From Gigaspora rosea (lineage: Eukaryota; Glomeromycota; Glomeromycetes; Diversisporales; Gigasporaceae): a stretch of DNA of 64,000 bases. A program made the position numbers and the translations under genes. This document shows, in pieces, positions 35,292-45,800 of this stretch. The notes beneath the pieces were generated by a model. That model did not search any database and had not been told where the DNA came from. It worked only from the letters and a program-made list of their open reading frames with translations. Numbering within the stretch: the stretch's first letter is position 1; the number at the start of each line of letters is the position of its first letter. The stretch covers positions 239,309 through 303,308 of the forward strand of contig QKWP01000111.1 in assembly GCA_003550325.1 (NCBI GenBank). The letters run 5' to 3'.

Positions 35292-35699
35292 GTTTTTTAT
35301 ATGGAGTTGTCTTTCGTTTCTAGTATATAGGATTAAAGCTTAAAATTATGTAATTTATTGGTTAATTATCACGGGTGATCACAGTAAGATCTATAAAAAT
35401 TATCCAATCAGACGAACTTCTTCCTTTAGGTCTATGTTGGGTTAAAGTTTAAAGACAATAATAGTAAATCGTTCAAGGAAAACTTTTGTTAGTGTGCAGA
35501 AATAGGTTCCTATGCAGATTTTGCGTTATAAGCGATTTTTGATAAAGCGAATGTTTGTTTGGATCTTCCTGATCGTGTTACGTTACCCAAGGTGCGATTC
35601 GCTATTGGATATTTGTTTGTGTTTTTTGGGTGTTTTCCTGAGATGGTGAAACCACGTGATTGTATCATTTCTTACTTGCATTCAATTGCATTTCTTCAC

Positions 35700-36215
35700 T
35701 CACAGCTGGCTTGCTTCAGCAGGCAGGGAATAACCCATCCAGTTACAATTAGAGATGGGTTTCATGCGTGCGCATTATTCTTTAATCGTGCGCATTCATG
35801 CGCATGTTTCGGAATCATGCGCAATTTATCCCATCTAAATTTTATATAGGAAAATTAAAGTATATATAATTTAGGCCAGGGAGCGTATTGTCGGGCGGAA
35901 TTAAGGAATATGGATGCAAAAGTCTCGAAAAATTCAGAATGAACATAAAAGAAGAGCAAGATCGGGGCAAATGTTTGAGCACGTATCCGATATTTTCTGA
36001 AGGGAAAATTTAAATTCCAAAAATTATATCATGCGATATCATGCGCATTTTGATATAAATGAGCATTAATGCGATGCGCATTCATGCGCATGTTATTATA
36101 AAACAATCCCATCACTAGTTACAATAATCCTACGACGATTCACAGCGCAATTACTTACAGACGGCTTGCTTCAGTAGGCGGGGAATAACTTTACTAGCTA
36201 CGATTGCTTTTCACG
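35700..36215 (+). repeat. Two-copy minisatellite interrupted by a hAT MITE
   Basis: CAGCTGGCTTGCTTCAGCAG plus GCAGGGAATAACCC (about 35702) recurs as CAGACGGCTTGCTTCAGTAG plus GCGGGGAATAAC (about 36159). The MITE at 35750-36117 sits between the copies. Without it the period would be about 80-90 bp. Confidence 0.65.
35750..36117. mobile_element. hAT-type MITE, 368 bp, TSD GTTACAAT
   Basis: The ends are TAGAGATGGG and CCCATCACTA, with exact 8-bp direct repeats GTTACAAT outside (35742-35749, 36118-36125). Both subterminal regions carry repeated ATGCGCA words, like the hAT ends at 30481 and 40620. No transposase frame is present. Confidence 0.88.
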
Positions 36216-37203
36216 GGATGTCATTGCTATTCTTGTCATCAATTACAACTTTCAATAAAAATCATAAATTATTTGCCGGTACACTCCAAATAAATGCAAA
36301 AGGAAGAAATCTAATTGGCTAAATTATATAATTTATGGGAACGAATTCATAATTTAGACGAAACTTTTACGTAGTGAAACGTACATACTATTCCTGATTA
36401 ACTATCCTTTATTGAATTATATTTATTATATTTAATTATATCTTCGAATAGAGAATATATTTTTAATTATTGCTTCTTTGCTTAAGATGCTATTACCTTC
36501 AAATATATTATCAACTTAGGCAATACCTACTTAATAAATTTTTCTGTTATTACTCATACTGAACACAAAAGAAAATTTCAAGAAATTTCACTCCGTATTG
36601 ATAATTTTATTTTTCTGTTATTGCATATGACCAATTTTGGGTTAACCCTAAAATAATCCAATAATAATTGAGGATTATCAAAAAATTTGATGCTTAAAAT
36701 TTATTATGAGTCGAACTTTCATAAAAATGGCCTTTTTAACTAACTTTGGGCTCCTAATTAAATACGCAGAAAATTACAATATTTGTAGAATTAATTATTG
36801 GCCAAAAGTAAGTTAAAAAGGCCTTTTTTTTGAAATTTTGTTTCCGAATTTACCCTTGATAGTTACCAACTAATCAAACAATGACCAACCAATCCTAAAC
36901 CACACAAATATTTCAACAAACGGTATCAGCACTTCTTTTACAGCTTAGCATAAACTGTTTTGTTATTAATTTTTTTTTGGTTTTTCTTGTCTAGATGTTA
37001 AAAAAGCTCTTTTACTAGTTGTATAAGTGCTTTGTTTGTCACTTTTTCAACTTATTTAAAAGCAAATTTTCATGTATCTTTTTATCCCAAAAAAAGGCCC
37101 AAAAATCAAAATCAGCTGATATATCAACCGTTTCATCACAATGCTTGGTTTATTTCAGTATTTAATACTACACGTTTTATCTATACTAATGCCATATTAT
37201 ATC
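36216..37203. other. Gene-free stretch
   Basis: No coding sequence is recognised. An AAAAGGAAGAAATCTAATTG fragment near 36298 resembles the end of the 34579-35428 element. Confidence 0.45.
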
Positions 37204-37683
37204 TAGAGCTTTTTACCTGGGTCGGTAACTAGTGATCCGGGTTAATAATTACTGGTCGGGGTATCAACCCGGGTCATGATCCGGGTCAATATATCATATA
37301 TAAAATCGAAAAAATTTTAAAGTTAACATAGTGCAACAACCCTTGCATAAAATTTTAACGTTAAATCTAATTAAGAGGAATTATTTAAACGCTAATTCTT
37401 AAGCATTTAGTTTGACAAATAAAACATATCTTTAGCATGACTTAGACCAAAAAAAAAAAAAGAATTTTAGAAATTTTGACTGAATTGCTAGTACAGTAGT
37501 AGGCGTCGTGTACGTACCATTATTTAAATGCAGTGCCAGGGAACTATATATACTGTTAAAATTTGTGTTACACATAGACAATTCGAAATTGTGACATTAG
37601 AAGATTCGAATTTCCCGATTAGTTTACCACCCCTTTGTAGATCTTCTCTATTTAGAGATAACTTCATTTCTATTTTGGGGATG

Positions 37684-37955
37684 GCTAAAGCCATGTACCC
37701 ACGTGATTTTTTGAAATGTTAGTTAAAATTCGTATCAGAGTCTATTTAGCATTTGGGTCGGGGTTAGGGTTAGGACCAATATAGGTAAAATTACCTTCCC
37801 GACATTTTTATTAATGGCCCAATATAGGTTTAGAATGCCGTTTTTATGTTCTTGCGTTTTTTTTGTTTTTTGACTTCTTCGGGCTGATCCGTGTAAACAA
37901 AATTTCGCGACTCCGTTTGGTTGATTCACAGAAAATATCACGTGGGTACATGGCT
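37684..37955. mobile_element. MITE-like inverted-repeat element with CACGTG ends, 272 bp
   Basis: CTAAAGCCATGTACCCACGT plus GAT on the left pairs perfectly with the reverse complement on the right (ATCACGTGGGTACATGGCTTTAG). Weaker pairing (GGGG) continues outward. The middle carries a TTAGGGTTAGG tract. No clear TSD was found. It is nested in the larger element at 37204-38580. Confidence 0.65.
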
Positions 37956-38269
37956 TTAGACGACCCCTATTTTTGTAAATGTTAGTCGAAATCCGTGTAA
38001 ACTTGATGATTGGCAATAATCACACCTTTTTTGTAAAATCTTCATAACACATTAACGTGTTAGCACGTATGCGGGCGCGGATTATTAACATTCTCAATGG
38101 CACGTCAACGTGCTATGCTTAGTTGTACCATCACGTAGCGTTTAAACAACACGTTAACGTGCCAAACATCACAATAACGTGTTGTATATTAAATTCAAAT
38201 ATATATAAACGAATGAATTTGACTTCAATAAAGAGATAGAACCAATACAATAAATACAAGTAGAGAAGT

Positions 38270-38365
38270 TCCCTTCGATTTACTTAAAGAAAAATAAAGG
38301 AAGTAAGCTAGTGTAGTGCTGAAGAGAACTTTATTCAAGTAAACAGAAACTTATCTCCTAGTAAC
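38270..38365. repeat. Inverse partner of 32800-32890
   Basis: The core AAATAAAGGAAGTAAGCTAG with TGTAGTGCTGAAGAGA is the reverse complement of the segment at 32800-32890. See that entry for the two explanations. Confidence 0.55.
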
Positions 38366-38580
38366 TATTAGAGTTAAATTGGTAAAACGTATACGCTCTC
38401 TCACCTTAATAGTCACAATACCTATTTAGTTTGTTAGTGTCTTGTTATACAATATCCTGAAATTTTATTGGTTCCGGGCCAATTAATGTTTGAGGCCAAT
38501 TTTGTTTTTACCCGTTTGACCCGGGTTAGATAAAAATTGACCCGTGACTCGCCAGAATGCTGACCCGAGTCATAGCTCTA

Positions 38581-39495
38581 ATTATCTACTTAATAATTTC
38601 TAGTATTAGGATTGTTGAAGCATATGATAAGTCAATAGCTTATAAGCTTTTTTTCAAATCTAAATTCACCTTAAGCATCTTGATCGTTCTTCTTATTCAA
38701 CTACTGTATTTTTTCATATTTGGTACTTAGAAACACAGATATTAAATAACGAACTCTTCGTTTCTAAGTTCCTGGGGTTACTGATCATTTTTATTATTTT
38801 TATACAGTGAATATAGACGTTCTTTCGAAGCCAGAAGTGGCCTTAAAATGATTTACGTTCCAAAAAAGTATTTTAAACCGTATAGATGTTAACCAATCAT
38901 AAGAATGTTCTCCAAACCGATTTTGTCAGGAATCTCATTTGTCGCGTTGAAATTCTTAACACGGAGAAAATCATAACAAAAAATCAGGTGAGGCTATGTT
39001 AAAGATAATTGTGAAAGTCCAAAGTAAACATTTGAATTCACGCCGAAAAAGAAAATTAGTATAAGAAAATTAAATCAAAAAATTGAAGAATCTGCTGACA
39101 TGTATCATAAAATACTTCCTCTAAGCCTAGCCTTACTTATTGTGACAAACTTTTTTTATTCTCGCTTGAATTTCATATGATAAAATGATACGATAGAATG
39201 CAATCAAACTTTTGTAAAATTATAAAGAACAAAGAAGCAAAATAAAAAATCATCGAATTCAAGGTTTCAAATAATTCGAATAAGATCCTTTTTTATCTTG
39301 AAAAAGTCATTCTATAAAGTCCACCTTTAAAACATAACCGATGACAAGTATTTTATCGAATATGTGGTTACAACGATCAGGAATATTATTATATTTGATA
39401 TCTAAAGAAGGTCATGCATGTGGTAAACTTGACAATATGTAGACGTATGTACGTTGTGAGCGTGAGAAAATTACCCCAAGTTTAAAAATCGTACC
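38581..39495. other. Gene-free stretch
   Basis: No gene, repeat pair or element end was recognised with confidence. Confidence 0.4.
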
Positions 39496-39499
39496 TATA

Positions 39500-39990
39500 C
39501 TCTACTATTACTAACTAAACTACTGTACTCTGAGCAACTAGGGTCGAATAGAGCTCTAGATTACGTCACAAGGCTCTAATATGAGATCACGGGATTAGAC
39601 TAATACGAATTTCACCTATCAGGGGTGCCAGTTTATAAAACAACTGCAGTTTATTAATTCAGGTATCTATCGGGACAATCACTAGAGATAACACTTCTAC
39701 TTTAATTTCAAAGGTCATAACTCAACTAAATGAACTCTATCTCAGAATCCAAGAGCATGGAGCTAAAGCTAAAGTTGCTTTATTGTGAAGACAAAAGACA
39801 TCGTATTTTATACTTTTTACATGACTGCGCTAATTCTACTCTCTTACTTGTTCTAACAAGCTACCAGACTCGATATATTGGATAAATTCGATATATCAAA
39901 CAAATCAAACGAATCAAATAAATCAAGCTTATCAAATTTTCTAATCTGGGCGCAGCAGGTAATGGTTTACCATACTAACGACAGTACTAT
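39500..39990 (-). mobile_element. Possible LTR-retroelement remnant (fossil)
   Basis: On the minus strand a TATA-like word (about 39805), a CAATAAAG (about 39778) and, further on, an ATATTAGAGCC word (about 39575) resembling a tRNA-Met-type primer site follow in the order promoter, poly-A signal, primer site. No coding part or second LTR was recognised. It is an old fragment at best. Confidence 0.3.
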
Positions 39991-40539
39991 ATTCCGGGGA
40001 CTATGTCAATTACATCAAGTCTTACTAAATATACATTTCTGATATTGACTAAAAAAGATGACCAACGAGGATAGAATAATACTAAAAAGAAAATCGGTGT
40101 GAGTTTACACCGTCACAACGTGTAAAATTAACAAACGATGATTGGTCGAAAAATATTAAATGGCAGTGTCATTAAACCAATTAGAAATTTATAGTAATTC
40201 GGGGTGATCACGGACTGCACGAATAGAGAGGAGGTTACATTCTCTCGACTCATAATTTTAATGCAACGATAAATAGTATTTGAACGTATGAAGATCAAAT
40301 GCAAACTACGTAAAGGTATATTTCGATGGCATACAGTATCTACAAATATCGAATTATTGAGAATAAAAAGTGTGAAAATAAATACAAATAATACGTAAGG
40401 GCAGCGTAAGTCACTATTGCTTGAATAAAGTTTTTCTTGATCTATTTAACCCACCCAGGTGGCGTGATTATATCATCACTTTCTATTATCATGAGAACAC
40501 TGAAGACAAAGATCAACCTCTCAAAATTCTGCACTGCAC

Positions 40540-40620
40540 AGGTTACACAGCATGCGCAGTGAAATACTGCGCAGCATACACAGTAAAAATACAGCGCAGC
40601 CTGCACGTGGCCCATCCCTA
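40540..40620 (-). mobile_element. hAT-type element end upstream of MFS B
   Basis: On the minus strand it reads TAGGGATGGGCC and then GCGCAGTATTTCACTGCGCA. The outside flank ATCGTCAT matches ATCGTCAC outside the mirrored end at 30481. The other end of this copy was not found. Confidence 0.55.
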
Positions 40621-40649
40621 ATGACGATGCATACCATATTTGATTATGC

Positions 40650-41638
40650 TAGGTAATTACCTTTATTATGTAATTATTTTTTTGCTATACTAACAGAAAT
40701 TTATAGTCTGTGCTATTTTGCGGGGATTGACAGTGAAAATTTCCTCGCAAAACCAAAGAAGGAAATCTTTACTCCTGCCATTTTTATGTGAATGAAGATG
40801 CTTAAATCCACACGTGTTGTTGATTCTGTAATTAATTAAACCAAATTAAACCAAATAATGTAACTTAGGGGTTTAACGATCACGTAATAATATTCTTAAT
40901 TTAAGAATGATCTGGTCTGGTACATTCTTTATTCTAGGAACGGAGTGATATGTAAATATCACGAAGTGTATGATTTTAAGGCATTTTTAATGTGTATGTC
41001 CGCAAAATCTCACAACTAATTGGAAATACATTAGACGCAGTAAAAACGTGAATTTCTGCACTTAAACATCACAATATGCAATTTTTATAAATTTTGCAAT
41101 ATTTTATTATGTAAACCTTATTAAAGATATAAAAAATATGAAATTTTTTAAAAATTAAAATTTTTAATTAAAATCGAGAACATTTAGAACTTTTCTATAA
41201 AAATTTAATCCTATATACTCTAAGACACGGGGAATAAACATTAAATTTTAACAAATGTTTATAATACAGTTTAGGATGCGTTGCCGTTTTATATTCTTTG
41301 TTACGAAGACCCTAAAATGCTAAAAAAATAACCCCTAAAAAATTATCAAATCTTCTAAATTCTCAAATTATAAGCTAATCGTTAAAATATACAACTTTGC
41401 TTATTATGCAAAGACCGATTGCATATAAAAAATTATAATTGAAATTCCGTTGATCACTATGCGATAAAATAAATTGAAAAACAACAATAGAAATGTACAA
41501 TGAATTAAAGTTTTGGAATCAGAATTCGAAGTTACTCATAATAAAGTTGTGCTACTTCGAAAATGATACAAAAATATTTGTACATTAACCTTAAATTATT
41601 CAAATTGCTATTTACAGAATAAAGTTTAGAAATGGTGG
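40650..41638. other. About 1 kb present only at the MFS B locus
   Basis: Between the shared hAT end (40620) and the shared promoter region (from about 41640) lies roughly 1 kb with no counterpart between 30445 and 30481 at locus A. It is AT-rich with no open frame. It is either an insertion at B or a deletion at A; no clear terminal repeats decide this. Confidence 0.5.
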
Positions 41639-41912
41639 AATGGTGTAATATTTTAATAATCACTACAAAAATTATTTTCCTGAACTAATTATGTTTTGAG
41701 CGAATCTATCATTAAAAATCTGAAAATTCATTTACATACGTATATATTTTATGATAACCGGTGGTTTTTTTTTTGAAAAGACCAAAATATTGAACGAAAT
41801 AGTTAATTTTTTAACACGCAAATTCTTCCTTTTCTTTAACGAAGTTAAAATTAATAAAAATTAATAAAATTAACAATAATAATAATTAGCAAGAGCAAAC
41901 AATAAAAGAAAA

Positions 41913-44399
41913 ATGGCACAAAATCAATCCACACCACATAGTGAAATAAAAATTGAGCATGAAATAAAATTTGAACATGAAATAAATATTGAACATGACT
42001 TGAATATATTATCAGACAAAAATGAATATATAATAACTATAACAAATGTGAATGATCAGGATGCCCAGACTGTCGAAAATGATGACTTATTACATGGAAT
42101 TGAATTATTTTTAGTTGCTCTTAGGTTTGTATTATTAATTCCTACAGTTCTTTCACATATTAGCAATGTACTATTAAAACATAATACCCATGCCCGTGTT
42201 TGTTTATGTTTTAATAGGAACAATGTTTTAACAGGGCAAATGCTAGTGATTGCGGAACTCTAACATTCGGGCTATTAGCTATATTAATTTGGCTTTATTT
42301 TTTGATAGTCTAGTTTGTGCAGTATTTTTATCCGCGTTAGATCAAACAATTCTTGCTACCGCTCTACCTAAAATAGTTTCCGACTTTAATGGATTAGATC
42401 AAATAGCGTGGGTCGCAACTTCTTATCTACTCACAGTGGTAATGGGAGATTTTAATATATATATGCGTTATTATATATAATGTATGACTCACGGAATCAC
42501 GTTATTGCTATAGACTTCCTTTGAACCAATCTATGGAAAATTAGCTGATATCTTTGGTCGTAAAATAACATTCTTATTTGCAATTATTATATTTGAATTT
42601 GGCAGTTTGTTATGCGGTGTTGCTTCTGATATGGTATTATCATTTTGTGCTTTTCAATTTTCTTAAAAAATATGTAGATTAACAAATTTAATTATATCAT
42701 TGTTTAGGTTTCATTGATAATATACCGTGCAGTCGCTGGCTTTGGAGGTGGTGGTATCATTGGGTACGTACTTCGATGCGATATTGATTTATACCAAGTT
42801 CTTATGCATGCTAAAAATTTTATTTTTGTTTATAGACTTGCTTTGATAATTATTCCAGATATTGTTAGTACTAAAGATGTAGGAAAATACCAGAGCGCTC
42901 TTAATGCGTCTTTTGGTATTGCTTCCATAGCTGGACCGCTCATGGGTGGTGTATTTACTGATCATGTTAGCTGGAGGTATGCAAATTTATACGAGAAGCG
43001 AAACCTGAGTCAAAAATGGCTACCTTTGTTGATGTAAATCATTAAGTAACGCATCAAAAAAGTATCCCAAAACTTTTGTCATATTACATTGCATCAATCG
43101 TGAATCATTTTTTCACCATAAAATTTATTTCCCAAAATAGATGGTGTTTCTTCATCAATCTTCCCCCAGGTGCAATAACAGTAATCGCTATAATTTTTCT
43201 TCTTCACATGAAAAAACTAGCTGGTTCATTACTTGGAAAATTTAAGAGAATTGATTTTATTGGCATTATTATAATGGTTTCTTCAACTGTTTGTATCTTA
43301 TTACCTCTTAATTGGGGAGGCAGTACTTATGCTTGGAATAGTCCTGTGATCATAGTGCTTCTATGTGCCGGCTTTGTTGGTTACATAATATTCGGTCTTG
43401 TTGAAACTTACATCGTTTCTGAACCTGTTGTTTCACGTAAGTATTCATAGCTGATAGTTTGATTTATCGTTAATCGGAAGGATTTTTATTATAACTAATC
43501 TATTATTTATTATGATTATTATTATAAATCTTAATAGCACATTTATTTAAAAATCTTAATGTAATTTCATGTTTCATTGCATCTATTTTTCAAGGAATGA
43601 TATTCTTTAGTTTGGTTCTTTATATCCCACTTTACTTTCAAGTTGTCAATGAAGTTTCAGGCAAGTCTCTTTTATCGATAAATTCTCAATTCTTTGCTAG
43701 AAATCAAATAAATTTAACATTCTTATGCTTGTTTTTAAACAGCCACACAATCCGGAATATATTTCTTGCCATGCATTCTTAGTGGAGTACTGTTCTCAAT
43801 CCTAACCGGTCAAATGTTCTCTCGAACAGATAAAATACCTTTTCAATATGCATACTTATTTGCTTCAGCATTGGCAATAATCGGTGCCGGTTTAACCACT
43901 ATATGGAATGAAAATACGGGAAATGGTGAATTAATAGTATCTATGATCATAAGTGGTGCTGGAAGTGGTATAAGTATTCAATCTCTTATATTATGCGTTC
44001 AAGGATCGGTTGAGCATAAGGATATAGCTTCTGTTACTAGTTTAACAATGTTCTTTAGAAGCAGTAAGTATTCAAATATATATATATATATTGCAAAATT
44101 CATTTAATAATTGAATTATCTATTTTCTCTCTTTAGTTGGAGCTGTTTTCGGAATTGCATTATCAGGAACAGCGTTTAATAATAAACTTTCACAAGAATT
44201 AAGTTCACTGGTCTTACCTCCATCGTTTTCAACACAATCTATATATTCTATACAATTATTACCACCAGAAACAAAATCTTTGGTTATTCACGCTTATGTG
44301 TTAGCATTTCAATTCCTTTTTTATTTTATTATACTTTCTGCTGCTTTAATGTTTATTTCTAATTTATTTATGGGAAAGAGTAAACCCAAGCATAAATGA
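41913..44399 (+). CDS. MFS transporter of the DHA2 (14-TM) type, copy B, with splice-site changes
   Basis: It is an inverted paralogue of copy A. Exons are 41913-42124, 42279-42438 (see below), 42514-42633, 42708-42763, 42836-42976, 43141-43436, 43538-43660, 43743-44063 and 44137-44399. Exons 3 to 8 have exactly the lengths of copy A (120, 56, 141, 296, 123 and 321 bp). It keeps LDQTILATALPKIVSDFNGL and GKLADIFGRK. The acceptor matching copy A's exon 2 (near 42255) reads CGG instead of CAG, and exon 2 has 2 extra bases. A downstream acceptor at 42277-42278 restores the frame and gives about 563 residues with a shortened start of TM1. Intron 7 has a GC donor (CAG/GCAAGT). One extra A near 44394 ends the protein 11 residues earlier than copy A. 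It could be functional or an early pseudogene; the substrate is unknown. Confidence 0.75.
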
Positions 44400-44455
44400 A
44401 GGTGTTGAAAAAATTGCTGCATTTCAATAGTTTGACTCTTTTTAGCAAAATACTA

Positions 44456-44620
44456 GTTGATTTGCAAAAAATAAATTAGATATAATTAGAATATTAGCAT
44501 CACATCTTGGTGGTTTCAGTGCCCTGGGAGTTCGTAGTCGGGATCATATAACGTGACTGCGTTATGTATAATCGGGTGTATGTCTGTTTGATTATAATCT
44601 TTTGCATAAGGGCAATTTTC
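44456..44620 (+). other. Downstream flank shared with MFS A; MITE empty site
   Basis: The text from GTTGATTTGCAAAAAATAAA through ATATTAGCATCAC, CATATAACGTGACTGCG and TTATGTATAAT matches the reverse complement of 27300-27468. The TA at 44454-44455 is the unoccupied target of the MITE found at 27471-27647. Confidence 0.75.
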
Positions 44621-45119
44621 TTTTGGAAATTTGTTCAATTTGACTTTTATTAAGTAGCTCTATTAATGTTAAAGATGGGTATGGTATTTTTAGATTCGGA
44701 ATTAACTTAATTTGATTTCGGATATTAAAAAAAAAAACCAGATTTTTAACAACTGAAAAATTATATTGTTCAATAGTTATTTAAACATTCGTATTTTACT
44801 GCTTGAGTTAACTGTTAAAGATAAAGTGCCATTTTCTAGAACATTTATGCAAGCTTTTATTGGTTTCCAAATTGAATGAATTTGTCGACAAGTAATAAAA
44901 AAGCTATAATTATATAGCAAATTAAAAATAGCTATATCTGTAAATTTATTCAAGCAACTTCTACATAAAACATAAGGTAAAAGGGCATTATGACGAATTG
45001 ATAATCTTACGATCGTATCACATGATCTATTGATCGAAGCAAATATGAATCGAAATGATACCAAAATCATGTGATTTTGATCACTGAATCCTGAATTTAT
45101 TATAGAAAATTTGGATACT

Positions 45120-45278
45120 GGGGTATTCTGATGAATCGTGATATCTCATGATCCGCAATCAGAGTCAAATGAAACTTATACCATTCGGTTCTTCTCATCA
45201 AGAGGGATCGAATAATATTAAAATCGTCAAATTCTGATAACAGGGTCACAAGATATAACGATTCATCACAATACCCCC
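45120..45278. mobile_element. MITE-like palindromic element with GGGGTATT ends
   Basis: GGGGTATTCTGATGAATCGT at the left pairs with ACGATTCATCACAATACCCC at the right, and the pairing continues for about 35 bp. An inner palindrome (GGTTCTTCTCATCAAGAGGGATC) lies at the centre. A diverged relative is at 45650-45800. The TSD is unclear. Confidence 0.7.
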
Positions 45279-45334
45279 TTCTATTACAATTTATATATGT
45301 TTTACCCTTCAAATATGGATATCTCGTGATTCTA

Positions 45335-45489
45335 TTGCATCTAAATAGCCCCCTATCTAAAGTAGCGCCTGAATAAAATTAAATCTCTGAAATTAGATCT
45401 TCGTGCATGCATTATGCCGTAATTTTAGTTAGGGTGCTACTTTAGATATATATAGTAGCTACTTTAGCTGGGGGCTACTTTAGATGCAA
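45335..45489. mobile_element. MITE-like element with TTGCATCTAAA ends, 155 bp
   Basis: TTGCATCTAAATAGCCCCC with TCTAAAGTAGC at the left pairs with the right end, which inverted reads TTGCATCTAAAGTAGCCCCC and CTAAAGTAGC. A GCTACTTTAG word recurs inside. No sure TSD was found. It lies between two relatives of the GGGGTATT element. Confidence 0.65.
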
Positions 45490-45649
45490 CAATTCCATGA
45501 TCAAAAAATTGAACCTTCTTATACCAATCGACTTCTCTCAATAAGAAGAATCGATTGGTATAAAAATTGCTTGACTTTGATTACAAAAGCATAAATAAAT
45601 TAAATTAAAAATTGAAAGAACATTTAAAATCTGCATTAGTTCAAATACT

Positions 45650-45800
45650 GTATATTGTGACCCAGTGATTGGAACGTGCAAAATTTGTACCATTTGATTC
45701 CTCTTGATGAGAGGATCCTAATGGTTCAAGATTTTTCCGATTCTAATCATGGGATCACGAAATATAACAATTTGTCACAATACTCCCTTCATCACAATAC
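45650..45800. repeat. Diverged relative of the 45120-45278 element
   Basis: It opens with TATTGTGACCCAGTGATTG, has the inner palindrome GATTCCTCTTGATGAGAGGATC and closes with GATCACGAAATATAACAATT and TGTCACAATACTCCC. The plan is the same as in the better copy upstream, with more mismatches. A third small palindrome of this type (GACTTCTCTCAATAAGAAGAATC) lies near 45527. Confidence 0.55.

Larger units (their letters stand above)
34579..35428. mobile_element. 850-bp non-autonomous element, 10-bp TSD GGTCTATGTT
   Basis: The ends CAAAGGAAGAAATTCGTCTG and, inverted, TAAAGGAAGAAGTTCGTCTG form terminal repeats of about 30 bp that include ATTGG. Exact GGTCTATGTT copies flank them (34569-34578, 35429-35438). 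The TSD length suggests a Mutator-type element. Inside are two strong hairpins (35081-35206, 35208-35291) and a short open frame at 34912-35109 with no recognised motif. A related end fragment (AAAAGGAAGAAATCTAATTG) lies near 36298. Confidence 0.82.
34535..35640 (+). repeat. Dispersed repeat family R, copy split by an inserted element
   Basis: The left part (34535-34578: TTCTTTAGGTTCGTTAATGT, TTAGGGTTAGGG) and the right part (35429-35640: CAAGGAAAACTTTTGTTAG, TTCCTATGCAGATTTTGCG, AAGCGATTTTTGAT, CGTGTTACGTTAC) together match the uninterrupted copy at 31936-32150. The interruption is the 850-bp element at 34579-35428. Confidence 0.7.
37204..38580. mobile_element. Probable hAT-type element with CGGGTC subterminal repeats, 1.38 kb
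   Basis: The left end TAGAGCTTTTTACCTGGGTC and the right end, inverted, TAGAGCTATGACTCGGGTC share a 7-bp perfect start and GGGTC words. GACCCGG/CCGGGTCA words repeat in both subterminal zones (37218-37288, 38505-38570), as in hAT elements. The flanks ATTATATC and ATTATCTA are only partly alike. A second inverted-repeat structure (37684-37955) and several ACGTTAACGTG-like words (38050-38180) lie inside. Confidence 0.6.

Noticed and set aside
35559-35849. A 96-codon frame as a Cys/His-rich small protein
   Set aside because: It runs across family R, a minisatellite and the start of a hAT MITE, so it is an accidental frame.
37528-38016. Short frames on both strands (64 and 93 codons)
   Set aside because: They lie within and across a MITE-like inverted repeat nested in a hAT-like element and show no protein motif.
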